A stretch of 64,000 bases of DNA, from assembly GCA_030142905.1 (NCBI GenBank), contig JASJOG010000105.1:1-64000 (forward strand). The letters are read 5' to 3'. Below, piece by piece: positions 49,596 through 59,661 of the stretch. The first letter of the stretch is position 1. Each line of letters opens with the position of its first letter. The position numbers and the translations under genes were made by a program. Below the pieces are notes generated by a model. It did not search any database. It was not told the DNA's origin and was given only the letters and a program-made list of their open reading frames with translations. Origin of the DNA: Heliopora coerulea. Lineage: Eukaryota > Cnidaria > Anthozoa > Scleralcyonacea > Helioporidae.

Positions 49596-52500
49596 TTTAG
49601 CTCAATGGTTACAGCGTCTAACCGGTCATCAGAAGGTAGCGGGTTCGATCCCCGTCTGGGGCTCAAATATCATTTTCTGAGTATCGAGCTTGAAGATCGT
49701 TCATCTACTTCAGTATATCGAAGCTCTCATGTTTCCAAAACATCAAACTGCTTCAATCATTATCAATATATAGTGGATTCCGCTTAGGTCGCACATATAT
49801 ATATATCGAATTTGCAACTTAGCATGCCATCTCAGTCCCGGTAGCTCAATGGTTACAGCGTCTAACCGGTCATCAGAAGGTTGCGGGTTCGATCCCCGTC
49901 TGGGGCTCAGATATCATTTTCTGAGTATCGAGCTTGAAGATCGTTCATCTACTTCAATATATCCAAGCTCTCATGTTTCCAAAACATCAAACTGCTTCAA
50001 TCATTATCAATATATATTAGCTTCCGCTTAGGTCGCAAATATATATATATCGAATTTGCAACTTAGCTCGCCATCTCAGTCTCGGTAGCTCAATGGTTAG
50101 AGCGTCTAACCGGTCATCAGAAGGTTGCGGGTTCGATCCCCGTCTGGGGCTCAGTTATCATTTTCTGAGTATCGAGCTTGAAGATCGTTCATCTACTTCA
50201 ACATATCCAAGCTCTGATGTTTCCTAAACATCAAACTGCTTCAATCATTATCAATATATAGTGGCTTCCGCTTAGGTCGCCCATATATATATCGAATTTG
50301 CAACTTAGCTCGCCTTCTCAGTCTCGGGAGCTCAATGGTTAGAGCGTCTAACCGGTCATCAGAAGGTTGCGGGTTCCATCCCCGTCTGGGGTTCAGATAT
50401 CATTTTCTGAGTATCGAGCTTGAAGACCGTTCATCTACAACAATATATCCAAGCTCTCGTGTTTCCTAAACATCAAACTGCTTCAGTCATTATCGATATA
50501 TAGTGGCTTCCGCTTAGGTCGCACATATATATTTGTCGAATTTGCAACTTAGCTCGCCATCTCAGTCTCGGTAGCTCAATGGTTAGAGCGTCTAACCGGT
50601 CATCAGAAGGTTGCGGGTTCGATCCCCGTCTTGGGCTCAGTTATCATTTTCTGAGTATCGAGCTTGAAGATGGTTCATCTACTTCAATATAACCAAGCTC
50701 TCATGTTTCCTAAACATCAAACTGCTTCAATCATTATCAATATATAGTGGCTTCCGCTTAGGTGGAACATATATATATATCGAATTTGCAACTTAGCTCA
50801 CCATCTCAGTCTCGGTAGCTCAATGGTTAGAGCGTCTAACCGGTCATCAGAAGGTTGCGGGTTCGATCCCCGTCTGGGGCTCAGATATCATATTCTGAGT
50901 ATCGAGCTTGAAGATCGTTCATCTACTTCAATATATCCAAGCTCTCATGTTTCCTATGCATCAAACTGCTTCAATCATTATCAATATATAGTGGCTTCCG
51001 CTTAGGTCGCCCATATATACATCGAATTTGCAACTTAGCTCGCCATCTCAGTCTCGGTAGCTCAATGGTTAGAGCGTCTAACCGATCATCAGAAGGCTGC
51101 GGGTTCGATCCCCGTCTGGGGCTCAGATATCATTTTCTGAGTATCGAGCTTGAAGACCGTTCATCTACTTCAATATATCCAAGCTCTCATGTTTCCTAAA
51201 CATCAAACTGCTTCAATCATTATCAATATATAGTGGCTTCCGCTAAGGTCGCACATATATATATGTCGAATTTGCAACTTAGCTCGCCATCTCAGTCTCG
51301 GTAGCTCAACGGTTAGAGCGTCTAACCGGTCATCAGAAGGTTGCGGGTTCGATCCCCGTCTGGGGCTCAGATATCATTTTCTGAGTATCGAGCTTGAAGA
51401 TCGTTCATCTACTTCAATATATCCAAGCTCTCATGTTTCCTAAACATCAAACTGCTTCAATCATTATCAATATATAGTGGCTTCCGCTTAGGTCGAACAT
51501 ACATATATATCGAATTATCAACTTAGCTCGCCATCTCAGTCTCGGTAGTTCAATGGTTAGAGCGTCTAACCGGTCATCAGAAGGTTGCGAGTTCGATCCC
51601 TGTCTGGGGCTCAGTTATCATTTTCTGAGTATCGAGCTTGAAGATCGTTCATCTACTTCAATATATCCAAGCTCTCATGTTTCCTAAACATCAAACTGCT
51701 TCAATCATTATCAATATATAGTGGCTTCCGCTTAGGTCACACATATAAATATCGAATTTACAACTTAGCTCGCCATCTCAGTCTCGGTAGCACAATGGTT
51801 AGAGCGTCTAACCGGTCATCAGAAGGTTGCGGGTTCGATCAACGTCGGGGGCTCAGATATCATTTTCTGAGTATCGAGCTTGAAGATCGTTCATCTACTT
51901 CAACATATCCAAGCTCTGATGTTTCCTAAACATCAAACTGCTTCAATCATTATCAATATATAGTGGCTTCCGCTTAGGTCGCACATATATATATCGAATT
52001 TGCAACTTAGCTCGCCTTCTCAGTCTCGGGAGCTCAATGGTTAGAGCGTCTAACCGGTCATCAGAAGGTTGCGGGTTCGATCCCCGTCGGGGGCTCAGAT
52101 ATCATATTCTGAGTATCGAGCTTGAAGATCGTTCATCTACTTCAACATATCCAAGCTCTGATGTTTCCTAAACATCAAACTGCTTCAATCATTATCAATA
52201 TATAGTGGCTTCCGCTTAGGTCGCCCATATATATATCGAATTTGCAACTTAGCTCGCCTTCTCAGTCTCGGGAGCTCAATGGTTAGAGCGTCTAACCGGT
52301 CATCAGAAGGTTGCGGGTTCGATCCCCGTCTGGGGTTCAGATATCATTTTCTGAGTATCGAGCTTGAAGACCGTTAATCTACTTCAATATATCCAAGCTC
52401 TCGTGTTTCCTAAACATCAAACTGCTTCAGTCATTATCAATATATAGTGGCTTCCGCTTAGGTCGCACATATATATTTGTCGAATTTGCAACTTAGCTCG

Positions 52501-53964
52501 CCATCTCAGTCTCGGTAGCTCAATGGTTAGAGCGTCTAACCGGTCATCAGAAGGTTGCGGGTTCGATCCCCGTCTGGGGCTCAGATATCATATTCTGAGT
52601 ATCGAGCTTGAAGATCGTTCATCTACTTCAATATATCCAAGCTCTCATGTTTCCTATACATCAAACTGCTTCAATCATTATCAATATATAGTGGCTTCCG
52701 CTTAGGTCGCCCATATATATATCGAATTTGCAACTTAGCTCGCCATCTCAGTCTCGGTAGCTCAACGGTTAGAGCGTCTAACCGGTCATCAGAAGGTTGC
52801 GGGTTCGATCCCTGTCTGGGGCTCAGTTATCATTTTCTGAGTATCGAGGTTGAAGATCGTTCATCTACTTCAATATATCCAAGCTCTCATGTTTCCTAAA
52901 CATCAAACTGCTTCAATCATTATCAATATATAGTGGCTTCCGCTTAGGTCGCACATACATATATATCGAATTATCAACTTAGCTCGCCATCTCAGTCTCG
53001 GTAGTTCAATGGTTAGAGCGTCTAACCGGTCATCAGAAGGTTGCGGGTTCGATCCCTGTCTGGGGCTCAGTTATCATTTTCTGAGTATCGAGCTTGAAGA
53101 TCGTTCATCTACTTCAATATATCCAAGCTCTCATGTTTCCTAAACATCAAACTGCTTCAATCATTATCAATATATAGTGGCTTCCGCTTAGGTCACACAT
53201 ATAAATATCGAATTTACAACTTAGCTCGCCATCTCAGTCTCTGTAGCTCAATGGTTAGAGCGTCTAACCGGTCATCAGAAGATTGCGGGTTCGATCCCCG
53301 TCGGGGGCTCAGATATCATATTCTGAGTATCGAGCTTGAAGATCGTTCATCTACTTCAACATATCCAAGCTCTGATGTTTCCTAAACATCAAACTGCTTC
53401 AATCATTATCAATATATAGTGGCTTCCGCTTAGGTCGCCCATATATATATCGAATTTGCAACTTAGCTCGCCTTCTCAGTCTCGGGAGCTCAATGGTTAG
53501 AGCGTCTAACCGGTCATCAGAAGGTTGCGGGTTCGATCCCCGTCGGGGGCTCAGATATCATATTCTGAGTATCGAGCTTGAAGATCGTTCATCTACTTCA
53601 ACATATCCAAGCTCTGATGTTTCCTAAACATCAAACTGCTTCAATCATTATCAATATATAGTGGCTTCCGCTTAGGTCGCCCATATATATATCCAATTTG
53701 CAACTTAGCTCGCCTTCTCAGTCTCGGGAGCTCAATGGTTAGAGCGTCTAACTGGTCATCAGAAGGTTGCGGGTTCGATCCCCGTCTGGGGTTCAGATAT
53801 CATTTTCTGAGTATCGAGCTTGAAGACCGTTCATCTACTTCAATATATCCAAGCTCTCGTGTTTCCTAAACATCAAACTGCTTCAGTCATTATCAATATA
53901 TAGTGGCTTCCGCTTAGGTCGCACATATATATTTGTCGAATTTGCAACTTAGCTCGCCATCTCA

Positions 53965-54036
53965 GTCTCGGTAGCTCAATGGTTAGAGCGTCTAACCGGT
54001 CATCAGAAGGTTGCGGGTTCGATCCCCGTCTGGGGC
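53965..54036 (+). tRNA. Family B tRNA-like module
   Basis: Consensus 72-nt module. Here the trailing stem-loop reads CTCAGT/TCTGAG, which loses one pair. Confidence 0.48.
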
Positions 54037-54208
54037 TCAGTTATCATTTTCTGAGTATCGAGCTTGAAGATCGTTCATCTACTTCAATATATCCAAGCTC
54101 TCATGTTTCCTAAACATCAAACTGCTTCAATCATTATCAATATATAGTGGCTTCCGCTTAAGTCGCAAATATATATATATCGAATTTGCAACTTAGCTCG
54201 CCATCTCA

Positions 54209-54280
54209 GTCTCGGTAGCTCAATGGTTAGAGCGTCTAACCGGTCATCAGAAGGATGCGGGTTCGATCCCCGTCTGGGGC
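54209..54280 (+). tRNA. Family B tRNA-like module
   Basis: 72-nt module with one substitution in the variable loop (AGGAT for AGGTT). Confidence 0.48.
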
Positions 54281-54452
54281 TCAGATATCATTTTCTGAGT
54301 ATCGAGCTTGAAGATCGTTCATCTACTTCAATATATCCAAGCTCTCATGTTTCCTAAACATCAAACTGCTTCAATCATTATCAATATATAGTGGCTTCCG
54401 CTTAGGTCGCACATATATATATATCGAATTTGCAACTTAGCTCGCCATCTCA

Positions 54453-54524
54453 GTCTCGGTAGCTCAATGGTTAGAGCGTCTAACCGGTCATCAGAAGATT
54501 GCGGGTTCGATCCCCGTCTGGGGC
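54453..54524 (+). tRNA. Family B tRNA-like module
   Basis: 72-nt module with AGATT for AGGTT in the variable loop. All stems retained. Confidence 0.48.
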
Positions 54525-54696
54525 TCAGATATCATTTTCTGAGTATCGAGCTTGAAGATCGTTCATCTACTTCAATATATCCAAGCTCTCATGTTTCCTA
54601 AACATCAAACTGCTTCAATCATTATCAATATATAGTGGCTTCCGCTTAGGTCGCACATATATATATATCGAATTTGCAACTTAGCTCGCCATCTCA

Positions 54697-54768
54697 GTCT
54701 CGGTAGCTCAATGGTTAGAGCGTCTAACCGGTCATCAGAAGGTTGCGGGTTCGATCCCCGTCTGGGGC
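54697..54768 (+). tRNA. Family B tRNA-like module, consensus, last of the array
   Basis: Perfect consensus copy and the last complete one before the Polinton. Box A is TAGCTCAATGG and box B GGTTCGATCCC. TATATATATA ends about 29 bp upstream of G1. The stem-loop CTCAGA/TCTGAG begins at the last base of the acceptor, with TTTT at the edge of its loop. These are the usual parts of an RNA polymerase III gene; transcription itself is inferred. Confidence 0.5.
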
Positions 54769-54889
54769 TCAGATATCATTTTCTGAGTATCGAGCTTGAA
54801 GATCGTTCATCTACTTCAATATATCCAAGCTCTCATGTTTCCTAAACATCAAACTGCTTCAATCATTATCAATATATAGTGGCTTCCGC

Positions 54890-55159
54890 TTAGGTCGCAC
54901 ACACAAGAGTTTTTAATGCTGTGTTTGTTCGATTTATATCTGCATTTGCATCACATAATTGTTGTCTTAATTTTTCAGTCTCTTCTTTTTTTTCCACTTG
55001 TTTTTCATACCATTTTTCTTTCGCTTCGCTCAGTTTTTCCATTGCTTCATTATGTCTTTTTATCTGTTTTTCATATCCAGTATGATTTAGTTTTGAAAAT
55101 AAAAACCCAGCACCTGCAAAAGCAACTGCATTAAAAAGTCCTCCAATTACTGTTTCCAT
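54890..55159 (-). CDS. Small membrane/coiled-coil Polinton protein, C-terminus cut by the family B array
   Basis: 89 residues as read. An N-terminal hydrophobic segment (about 4-22, VIGGLFNAVAFAGAGFLF) is followed by a charged region (about 29-75) rich in K and E with coiled-coil character. The start ATG at 55159 lies in the AAATAAATG motif. The true gene is truncated: the last codons (C-A-T-stop) come from family B sequence (GGTCGCACA), so the original C-terminus is lost. Likely a virion or membrane-associated accessory protein by context. I recognise no named family, and the function is unknown. Confidence 0.6.
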   Translation of the reverse strand: METVIGGLFNAVAFAGAGFLFSKLNHTGYEKQIKRHNEAMEKLSEAKEKWYEKQVEKKEETEKLRQQLCDANADINRTNTALKTLVCAT

Positions 55160-55202
55160 TTATTTTTATCTAATTTTTTATTTTGCCCACTTTTTTCGCT
55201 TT

Positions 55203-55436
55203 CTAAGATTTGAAAGGATCCTTAGGAAGCCACTTTTTGTCTTGTGCATATTTAATTCCAAGTGTTGATAATCCTACAGCTGCTGTAAGTTTTAAAGTAA
55301 GCACTAAACTAGCCGGAGTTGACAAACCATCACTCAATACTCTTCTTGTTATCATTCCAATTCCCACAGCACCCAATGTAATTAGTGAAGAATCATATAA
55401 TTCATTCATAATTTCTTTTCTATTCATTTCGGTCAT
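55203..55436 (-). CDS. Small two-helix membrane protein of the Polinton
   Basis: 77 residues, intact. Hydrophobic segments at about 17-30 (SLITLGAVGIGMIT) and 42-61 (ASLVLTLKLTAAVGLSTLGI) are separated by a short loop with RR. The C-terminus is charged (KYAQDKKWLPKDPF). ATG at 55436 sits in AAATAAATG. It lies 43 bp upstream of the coiled-coil gene in the same direction. Probably a small membrane protein of the element; no catalytic motif, function not known. Confidence 0.65.
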   Translation of the reverse strand: MTEMNRKEIMNELYDSSLITLGAVGIGMITRRVLSDGLSTPASLVLTLKLTAAVGLSTLGIKYAQDKKWLPKDPFKS

Positions 55437-55464
55437 TTATTTATATACATAAAAAAATTTTTTA

Positions 55465-55860
55465 TTAAAAACCTGTAAGGTCCGTTTCACGGTTTGCTTC
55501 CTTACAGGTTTTCAATAGAACACCTTGGTGGGCGCTTTGCAGTTTTTTTTCTCTACCTTGAGAGGTGCTACCGTCATTCTTTTCTTTTACATTATTTACG
55601 AACTTGTTGCTGTGCTGAGACCTTCGGTCGATCGCTTCGCTGTCTTTTTCTTGTTTGATTTCTCTTTTGTCTCTTTTATATGAATAATATAACCCTCCAA
55701 GTGCGGCAACAAGCGTCACACAACCAATAAAATATCTAAAATCTATGTAATCAGTTATTTCTTTTGCAAAACGGACTCTTGCGCGGTTTTCTTCGGGCGA
55801 TTGTTTATTTTCTACTTCGCTGTCTTGCCTTTCTTTCTTTTGCCTCCCTTGAAATTTTTG
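55465..55860 (-). pseudogene. Membrane-protein reading frame without its own start, probably frameshifted from the gene upstream
   Basis: An open frame of about 131 codons begins just after an in-frame stop at 55861-55863 and contains no ATG in its first part; the first possible start is a GTG at 55719. It carries a hydrophobic stretch (about the codons 55700-55750, continuing VTLVAALGGLYYSY) and then a long basic/acidic tail. It overlaps the 3' end of the 55805-56029 frame. The simplest reading is that both are parts of one gene separated by a single-base frameshift. Alternatively the two are independent overlapping genes. A 13-bp hairpin lies over its 3' end. Confidence 0.45.
55468..55512. 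other. Perfect 13-bp inverted repeat at a gene 3' end
   Basis: AAAACCTGTAAGG (55468-55480) is matched exactly in inverted orientation by CCTTACAGGTTTT (55500-55512), with a 19-nt loop. On the minus strand it covers the last codons and stop of the 55465 frame, so it could mark the transcript 3' end. That role is inferred. Confidence 0.6.
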
Positions 55861-56029
55861 CTAATCTTTTTCCCAATTCTACTTTTCTTGGATCTTTTAC
55901 TTTAGCAGTTTTTTCAACTGCTGTTACTTTATCAACCTTTGGTTGTTTATCAGTCAAAGGCTGTTTATCAGAAGTGTTCACTTCGTCCGGCTTCACCATT
56001 TGTTTACTTTGGTCACTCTGTTCACTCAT
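55805..56029 (-). CDS. Basic Polinton protein with KDPRKVELGKRLA motif (N-terminal part)
   Basis: 74 residues. The N-terminal half is polar and rich in K, D and Q. At about 45-57 comes KDPRKVELGKRLA, then a very basic tail (REAKERKARQRSRK). ATG at 56029 is in AAATAAATG. A short basic motif of this kind is what I expect for a small nucleic acid-binding or capsid-associated protein, but no fold is evident. The downstream frame at 55465-55860 overlaps its end and may be its C-terminal part after a frameshift. Confidence 0.55.
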   Translation of the reverse strand: MSEQSDQSKQMVKPDEVNTSDKQPLTDKQPKVDKVTAVEKTAKVKDPRKVELGKRLAKISREAKERKARQRSRK

Positions 56030-56042
56030 TTATTTATCTTTT

Positions 56043-56190
56043 TATAATTTTATTTAAAATTTATTGTAAGTGTATTTAAAATTTATTACAAGTCTATTTA
56101 AAATTTATTCAAAGTTATTACAAGTTGCCACAAGTGTATCTAAAATTAACTTACAATCTACTTCAAACAAATTTTAAACAAATTCAAGTA
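56043..56190. repeat. Short degenerate tandem repeat, intergenic
   Basis: Three copies of a ~23-bp AT-rich motif, TATTTAAAATTTATT followed by variable TGTAAG/ACAAG, then decaying copies with CAAG spacing. It fills the gap between the 55805 gene and the 3' end of the 56195 gene. Nothing else is seen there. Confidence 0.6.
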
Positions 56191-56194
56191 AAAT

Positions 56195-57359
56195 TTATAA
56201 ATCATTAATAATAGATTCATCAAAATCTACATTAAATTTTTGACACAATACAATATGATTCATTAAAATTTCTTTATCTGTTATTTTTTTATGTAATTGT
56301 ATAGCAATAAATGCAATTTTTCTTTTGAAACAATCTGTCACTTTACCATTTTTTACAGTTTTATTACTTCCTCCAAAAACCAACGAAGTTAAACCACTTG
56401 TAACTTGTGCAGATGCAAATGTTTTAATTAATTTTTCGTTGCAAAAAATTCTTGAATAAGCAATTTTAAAGGGATATGATTCCCTATCATAATGAACAGA
56501 AATGCATTTCATTTTGTTATATTCTGTAGGGTCAGCTTTCAATGGAAATACATTTGGATTTATATCTAAATAATCGCTTCCTACTCCATAAACAATTAAT
56601 CTTTTTGTGGAAGGATTGTCAAGATTTTGGAATCCTATCATTCTGTAAATTCCATTGCTACTACCTTTATTTCCAAAAATTGCAGTAAAATCATTTGTTC
56701 TTTTAATATTTTGTCTTTCCATTTCATAAACTACAAAAATATGAACACGGTCTTTTAAATTTGAAGAAGCAGTCGGGGTGTTTATATTAACTGGAACTTC
56801 AAAAAAATTACTTTCATCCTTAAAATACATTTTGTTTGGAGTTTCATAAAATGGCCTATTTAATTGTCCTTCCGTAAACAAATTTACATCCAAATTTTCT
56901 GTTTCTGTTTGATTATAAACTGTTAAGATTCTTTTATCACCATTTCTATAAATAATATATGAAGTATCGTCTTTAATTTCATAAACTGCAGTATAAAATT
57001 TAAAAAATTGAAGCCAAAATATATTAAATTTTACATCTACATATTTTCTTGTTATAATATGCGTTTCATGTGTTGGCTGGTGGTAAGTAGAAATTATTTT
57101 ATGATTTCCCATATTAACGTCTCCCGCCATTGTTCCTCCCGCCAAAGACAATTGTTTATTATTTTGGTCATCTACATATTTTTTTCGAGCCAAATGTTTA
57201 TCATCTATAGGATCAATTGTTGAAATTATTTTATTTGTGTTTATAGTCAAAATCGCCGGTCATCATATCGCCTGTTAAAGATAATTTTTTATCAAATTCA
57301 TTTAAAATGAAATTTTTTCTTTTTGAACTAAAATCATCATCATTAAATATAACACTCAT
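56195..57359 (-). pseudogene. Fibre-like protein 2 with tail-fibre-type repeats and lectin-like C-terminus; one frameshift near 57243
   Basis: The long frame (56195-57250) has only a TTG at its head. The natural ATG is at 57359 in AAATAAATG, in a frame that stops at 57231-57233 after 42 codons, so a single-base frameshift near 57243 breaks the gene. The N-terminal region has two repeats of the type GGTMxGDxxMGxxKI followed by ARKKYVDDQ. The rest (~270 residues) is predicted beta-rich, resembling a concanavalin-type jelly roll (HIFVVYEM, SVHYDRES, SRIFCNEKLIKTF). It is a paralogue of the next gene: both end in KEIL-x-x-H/YxVLC. Probably a virion spike or receptor-binding fibre. Confidence 0.6.
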
Positions 57360-57364
57360 TTATT

Positions 57365-58798
57365 TTATATATTTATAGGATTATGATCGATGTTGTATAA
57401 ATTACAAAGAACATAATGATAAAACAAAATTTCTTTTTCTGTCATTTTTTCGTGTTTTAAAATTGAAAAGAAAGATATTGATCTATCAAAAGGTGAATTT
57501 ATGTTGTTTTTTATATCGCCAATTGTTAAAGTTGTATCTCCTAAAACAGCCTTGGCCGTAAAAGAAGTTAACTTTTTTCCATTACAATAAACACTACTTT
57601 TATTATTATTTGCTGTTGTATACACATCCCAATGAATACTCAAACATATCCATTTATTCAAAACTCCAGCATTGGCTTTTGATTGAAAAGCAGCAATTGG
57701 TATCTTATGATTTACAGGATTCGAACCAATACAGATAAAATTAGCACTATCTCCAGCAATAACTAATTCTTTTGTAGTTGGATTTACGAAACAAACAAAT
57801 CTGTCAAAACCCCCATTATCATGTCCAAAAAATCCTCCTTTTAACCAATCACTTCCAGATGAAGGAACAGAATTCAATTTATAAACAACAAAAACATTTA
57901 CAATATCTTTTTTTCCTGATATTGGATTAATGTTGGAATCTGAAATCATTCTATTGTTATTAAATTTTAAAAAATATTTATTATCTTCCTTTTCACTTTC
58001 TAAAAACAAGGAAGGTTGAAGACTTTTTGTTGTTTGTTTAAAATTGTTTCCTTCAATTCCATAATCAATTATTTCTTTTACTTTTCCACCATTTCTTTCA
58101 AACAACAAATCATAGATTGAATTATATTCAACAAAATATAAATTATGAAATTTCCAAGAAAAATTATCTTTCAACACTGAAAAACTAACATCCTTTTTGA
58201 GAATGTTTAAATTATCATCAATATATTTCTTCCTCGCTAAATGTGTTTCAAGTGTAGGATTTGTTGAAGAAATAATTTTATTACTTCCAATTGTAACATC
58301 ACCTGTCAATGTTCCACCAGTTAGGGATAATTTTTTAGAATCTTGATTATCTACGTATTTTTTTCTGGCTAAATGTTTTTCGCCCATAGGATCTGAAGTT
58401 GTTATAATTTTATGATTTCCCATGCTAATATTTCCTGACATTGTTCCACCAGTTAAGGATAATTTTCTAGAATCTTGGTCATCTACGTATTTCTTCCTTG
58501 CTAAATCTTTATCACTTATAGGATTCACAGTTGTTGAAATTTTATTAGCGCCCATGATAATATTTCCCGTCATTGTTCCTCCTGTTTTTGATAAAAAAGT
58601 TCCTGAGCCGCCTGATGTAGTCACTTTGTCATCTACATATTTCTTCCTCGCTAAATGTGCATTTTCTGTTGGGTCAACTGATGTTATTATATGGTTTGAG
58701 CCTATGTTAATATTACCGGTCATTGTACCTCCTGTTGTTGGGAGACCCCCTGTTGTTATATTATCGTTAACTTTTTCATATCCATAGAATAAACTCAT
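57365..58798 (-). CDS. Fibre-like protein 1 with four GGTMTG/KKYVD repeats and lectin-like C-terminus
   Basis: 477 residues, intact. Four ~40-residue repeats lie at about 23-56, 72-106, 116-150 and 160-194. Each runs GGTMTGNIxMGxxKI, a TxDP segment, and LARKKYVDD. This pattern is known from phage tail fibres, where it forms trimeric shafts. Residues ~200-477 look like a beta-sandwich of concanavalin/laminin-G type (VNVFVVYKL, ISFFSILKHEKMTEKEIL). ATG at 58798 directly follows the stop codon of the upstream gene, within AAATAAATG. Likely the attachment fibre of the virion-like particle; the role is inferred from architecture. Confidence 0.7.
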   Translation of the reverse strand: MSLFYGYEKVNDNITTGGLPTTGGTMTGNINIGSNHIITSVDPTENAHLARKKYVDDKVTTSGGSGTFLSKTGGTMTGNIIMGANKISTTVNPISDKDLARKKYVDDQDSRKLSLTGGTMSGNISMGNHKIITTSDPMGEKHLARKKYVDNQDSKKLSLTGGTLTGDVTIGSNKIISSTNPTLETHLARKKYIDDNLNILKKDVSFSVLKDNFSWKFHNLYFVEYNSIYDLLFERNGGKVKEIIDYGIEGNNFKQTTKSLQPSLFLESEKEDNKYFLKFNNNRMISDSNINPISGKKDIVNVFVVYKLNSVPSSGSDWLKGGFFGHDNGGFDRFVCFVNPTTKELVIAGDSANFICIGSNPVNHKIPIAAFQSKANAGVLNKWICLSIHWDVYTTANNNKSSVYCNGKKLTSFTAKAVLGDTTLTIGDIKNNINSPFDRSISFFSILKHEKMTEKEILFYHYVLCNLYNIDHNPINI

Positions 58799-59488
58799 TT
58801 ATTTAATAATAATTTCCAATAAAACATTTCCAACAGATGATGAATTATTTCCTTCTACTTTGAATATTAATTTATTATAAATTCCATTTGATAATTTTAT
58901 TCCTCCTGTTTCTTCAGGCGGATAAATTTTAGAAACACTTCCTTTTAGTGTTTGTTCAGATTCAATTGGAACTTGAATAAGTACATTACTTCTTTTACCA
59001 TTTACAAAATTTTTACTTTTATCAATCATATTACAGCTTATGTTTACATATTCCAAGTTGTTATTAATATTTACTACATTGTCGCTTTCTGTTGAGGTAT
59101 TTGCTTGTATTACTTTATTCTCAGAAAATCCTATGATTGGTCCAAATGTCTTCAAATTTAATGTTTTATCCGATTTTATTGTGCATTTTCCAGAAAAATC
59201 AATTTGTTCCAGTTTAATCGCGCCGACATTTTCTAATTCAGTTTTTAAAATATTAAAGGTATAATATCCATCTTTGAAGTCAATTTTTCTATTAGCACCT
59301 TGTGTATCATGACTAAAATGATGAATATTTTTATATAAATTATTAAAATTCCAAAAAATACTAACTGATTTTACAAACATCATCACAGGCGTTTTATTAC
59401 AATTAGTTAATATAAGTAGCTCGTCTAATGGAATTATTTTTTCTGAGTTTTCATCTTTTGTGATGAAGATTTTTAAAGATATTGTCAT
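58799..59488 (-). CDS. Candidate Polinton minor capsid (penton-like) protein
   Basis: 229 residues, intact. Beta-rich throughout with no transmembrane segment. Recognisable blocks are DFKDGYYTFNILKTEL (71-86), LNLKTFGPIIGF (about 110-121) and a segment with NLEYVNISCNMI followed by NGKRSNVLIQVPI. A YxF/N-terminal strand, a GxxxGF turn and an 'xxINISCNxI..S' strand are what I associate with the single jelly-roll minor capsid proteins of Polintons. The assignment rests on pattern and context only. ATG at 59488 in AAATAAATG; its stop abuts the start of the fibre gene. Confidence 0.5.
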   Translation of the reverse strand: MTISLKIFITKDENSEKIIPLDELLILTNCNKTPVMMFVKSVSIFWNFNNLYKNIHHFSHDTQGANRKIDFKDGYYTFNILKTELENVGAIKLEQIDFSGKCTIKSDKTLNLKTFGPIIGFSENKVIQANTSTESDNVVNINNNLEYVNISCNMIDKSKNFVNGKRSNVLIQVPIESEQTLKGSVSKIYPPEETGGIKLSNGIYNKLIFKVEGNNSSSVGNVLLEIIIK

Positions 59489-59527
59489 TTATTTTATAAT
59501 ATATATTTTGATTCAAAACTTTGTTTC

Positions 59528-59614
59528 TCAGAGCACGTACCATGCGATTAAAATTCCACCAATTATTGATAAAGATAAAACAATTAAATTATCACTCATG
59601 GGGCCTGTGGCCAT
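59528..59614 (-). CDS. Tiny transmembrane frame between the 59662 and 58799 genes
   Basis: 28 residues with ATG at 59614. The C-terminal two thirds form one transmembrane helix (LIVLSLSIIGGILIAWYVL). The frame is open further upstream towards about 59660, so it could instead be the C-terminal membrane anchor of the 59662-59919 gene after a frameshift. It ends 40 bp before the minor capsid gene. Weak support as an independent gene. Confidence 0.35.
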   Translation of the reverse strand: MATGPMSDNLIVLSLSIIGGILIAWYVL

Positions 59615-59661
59615 TGGTGTAGTTGTAGTAACAGCTTTGCTGCTAAAGTTTTTTGTATCCC

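Larger units (their letters stand above)
49596..54900 (+). repeat. Family B tRNA-like array, plus orientation (~22 units)
   Basis: About 22 units following directly on the inverted array, which makes 43109-54900 a fold-back structure. A seven-unit (1700-bp) duplication links about 50,180-51,880 with 51,880-53,580. Variants include GATCCCCGTCGGGGGC and CAACATATCCAAGCTCTGATG. The last three units are close to consensus. The array breaks at GGTCGCACA, within the start of the TA run, and abuts Polinton sequence. Confidence 0.92.

Noticed and set aside
54697..54768. Functional tRNA-Thr(GGT) gene cluster
   Set aside because: C33 instead of U33, a mismatched anticodon stem, three G-U pairs in the acceptor and a competing hairpin make decoding unlikely. 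Kept as tRNA-like.
17530..54900. CRISPR array
   Set aside because: The whole 243-bp unit is conserved, with no unique spacers, and there are no cas genes; the context is eukaryotic satellite.
55764..56057. Plus-strand 97-residue frame opposite the basic protein gene
   Set aside because: Complement of a lysine-rich minus-strand gene, which automatically yields a hydrophobic Phe/Leu-rich frame.
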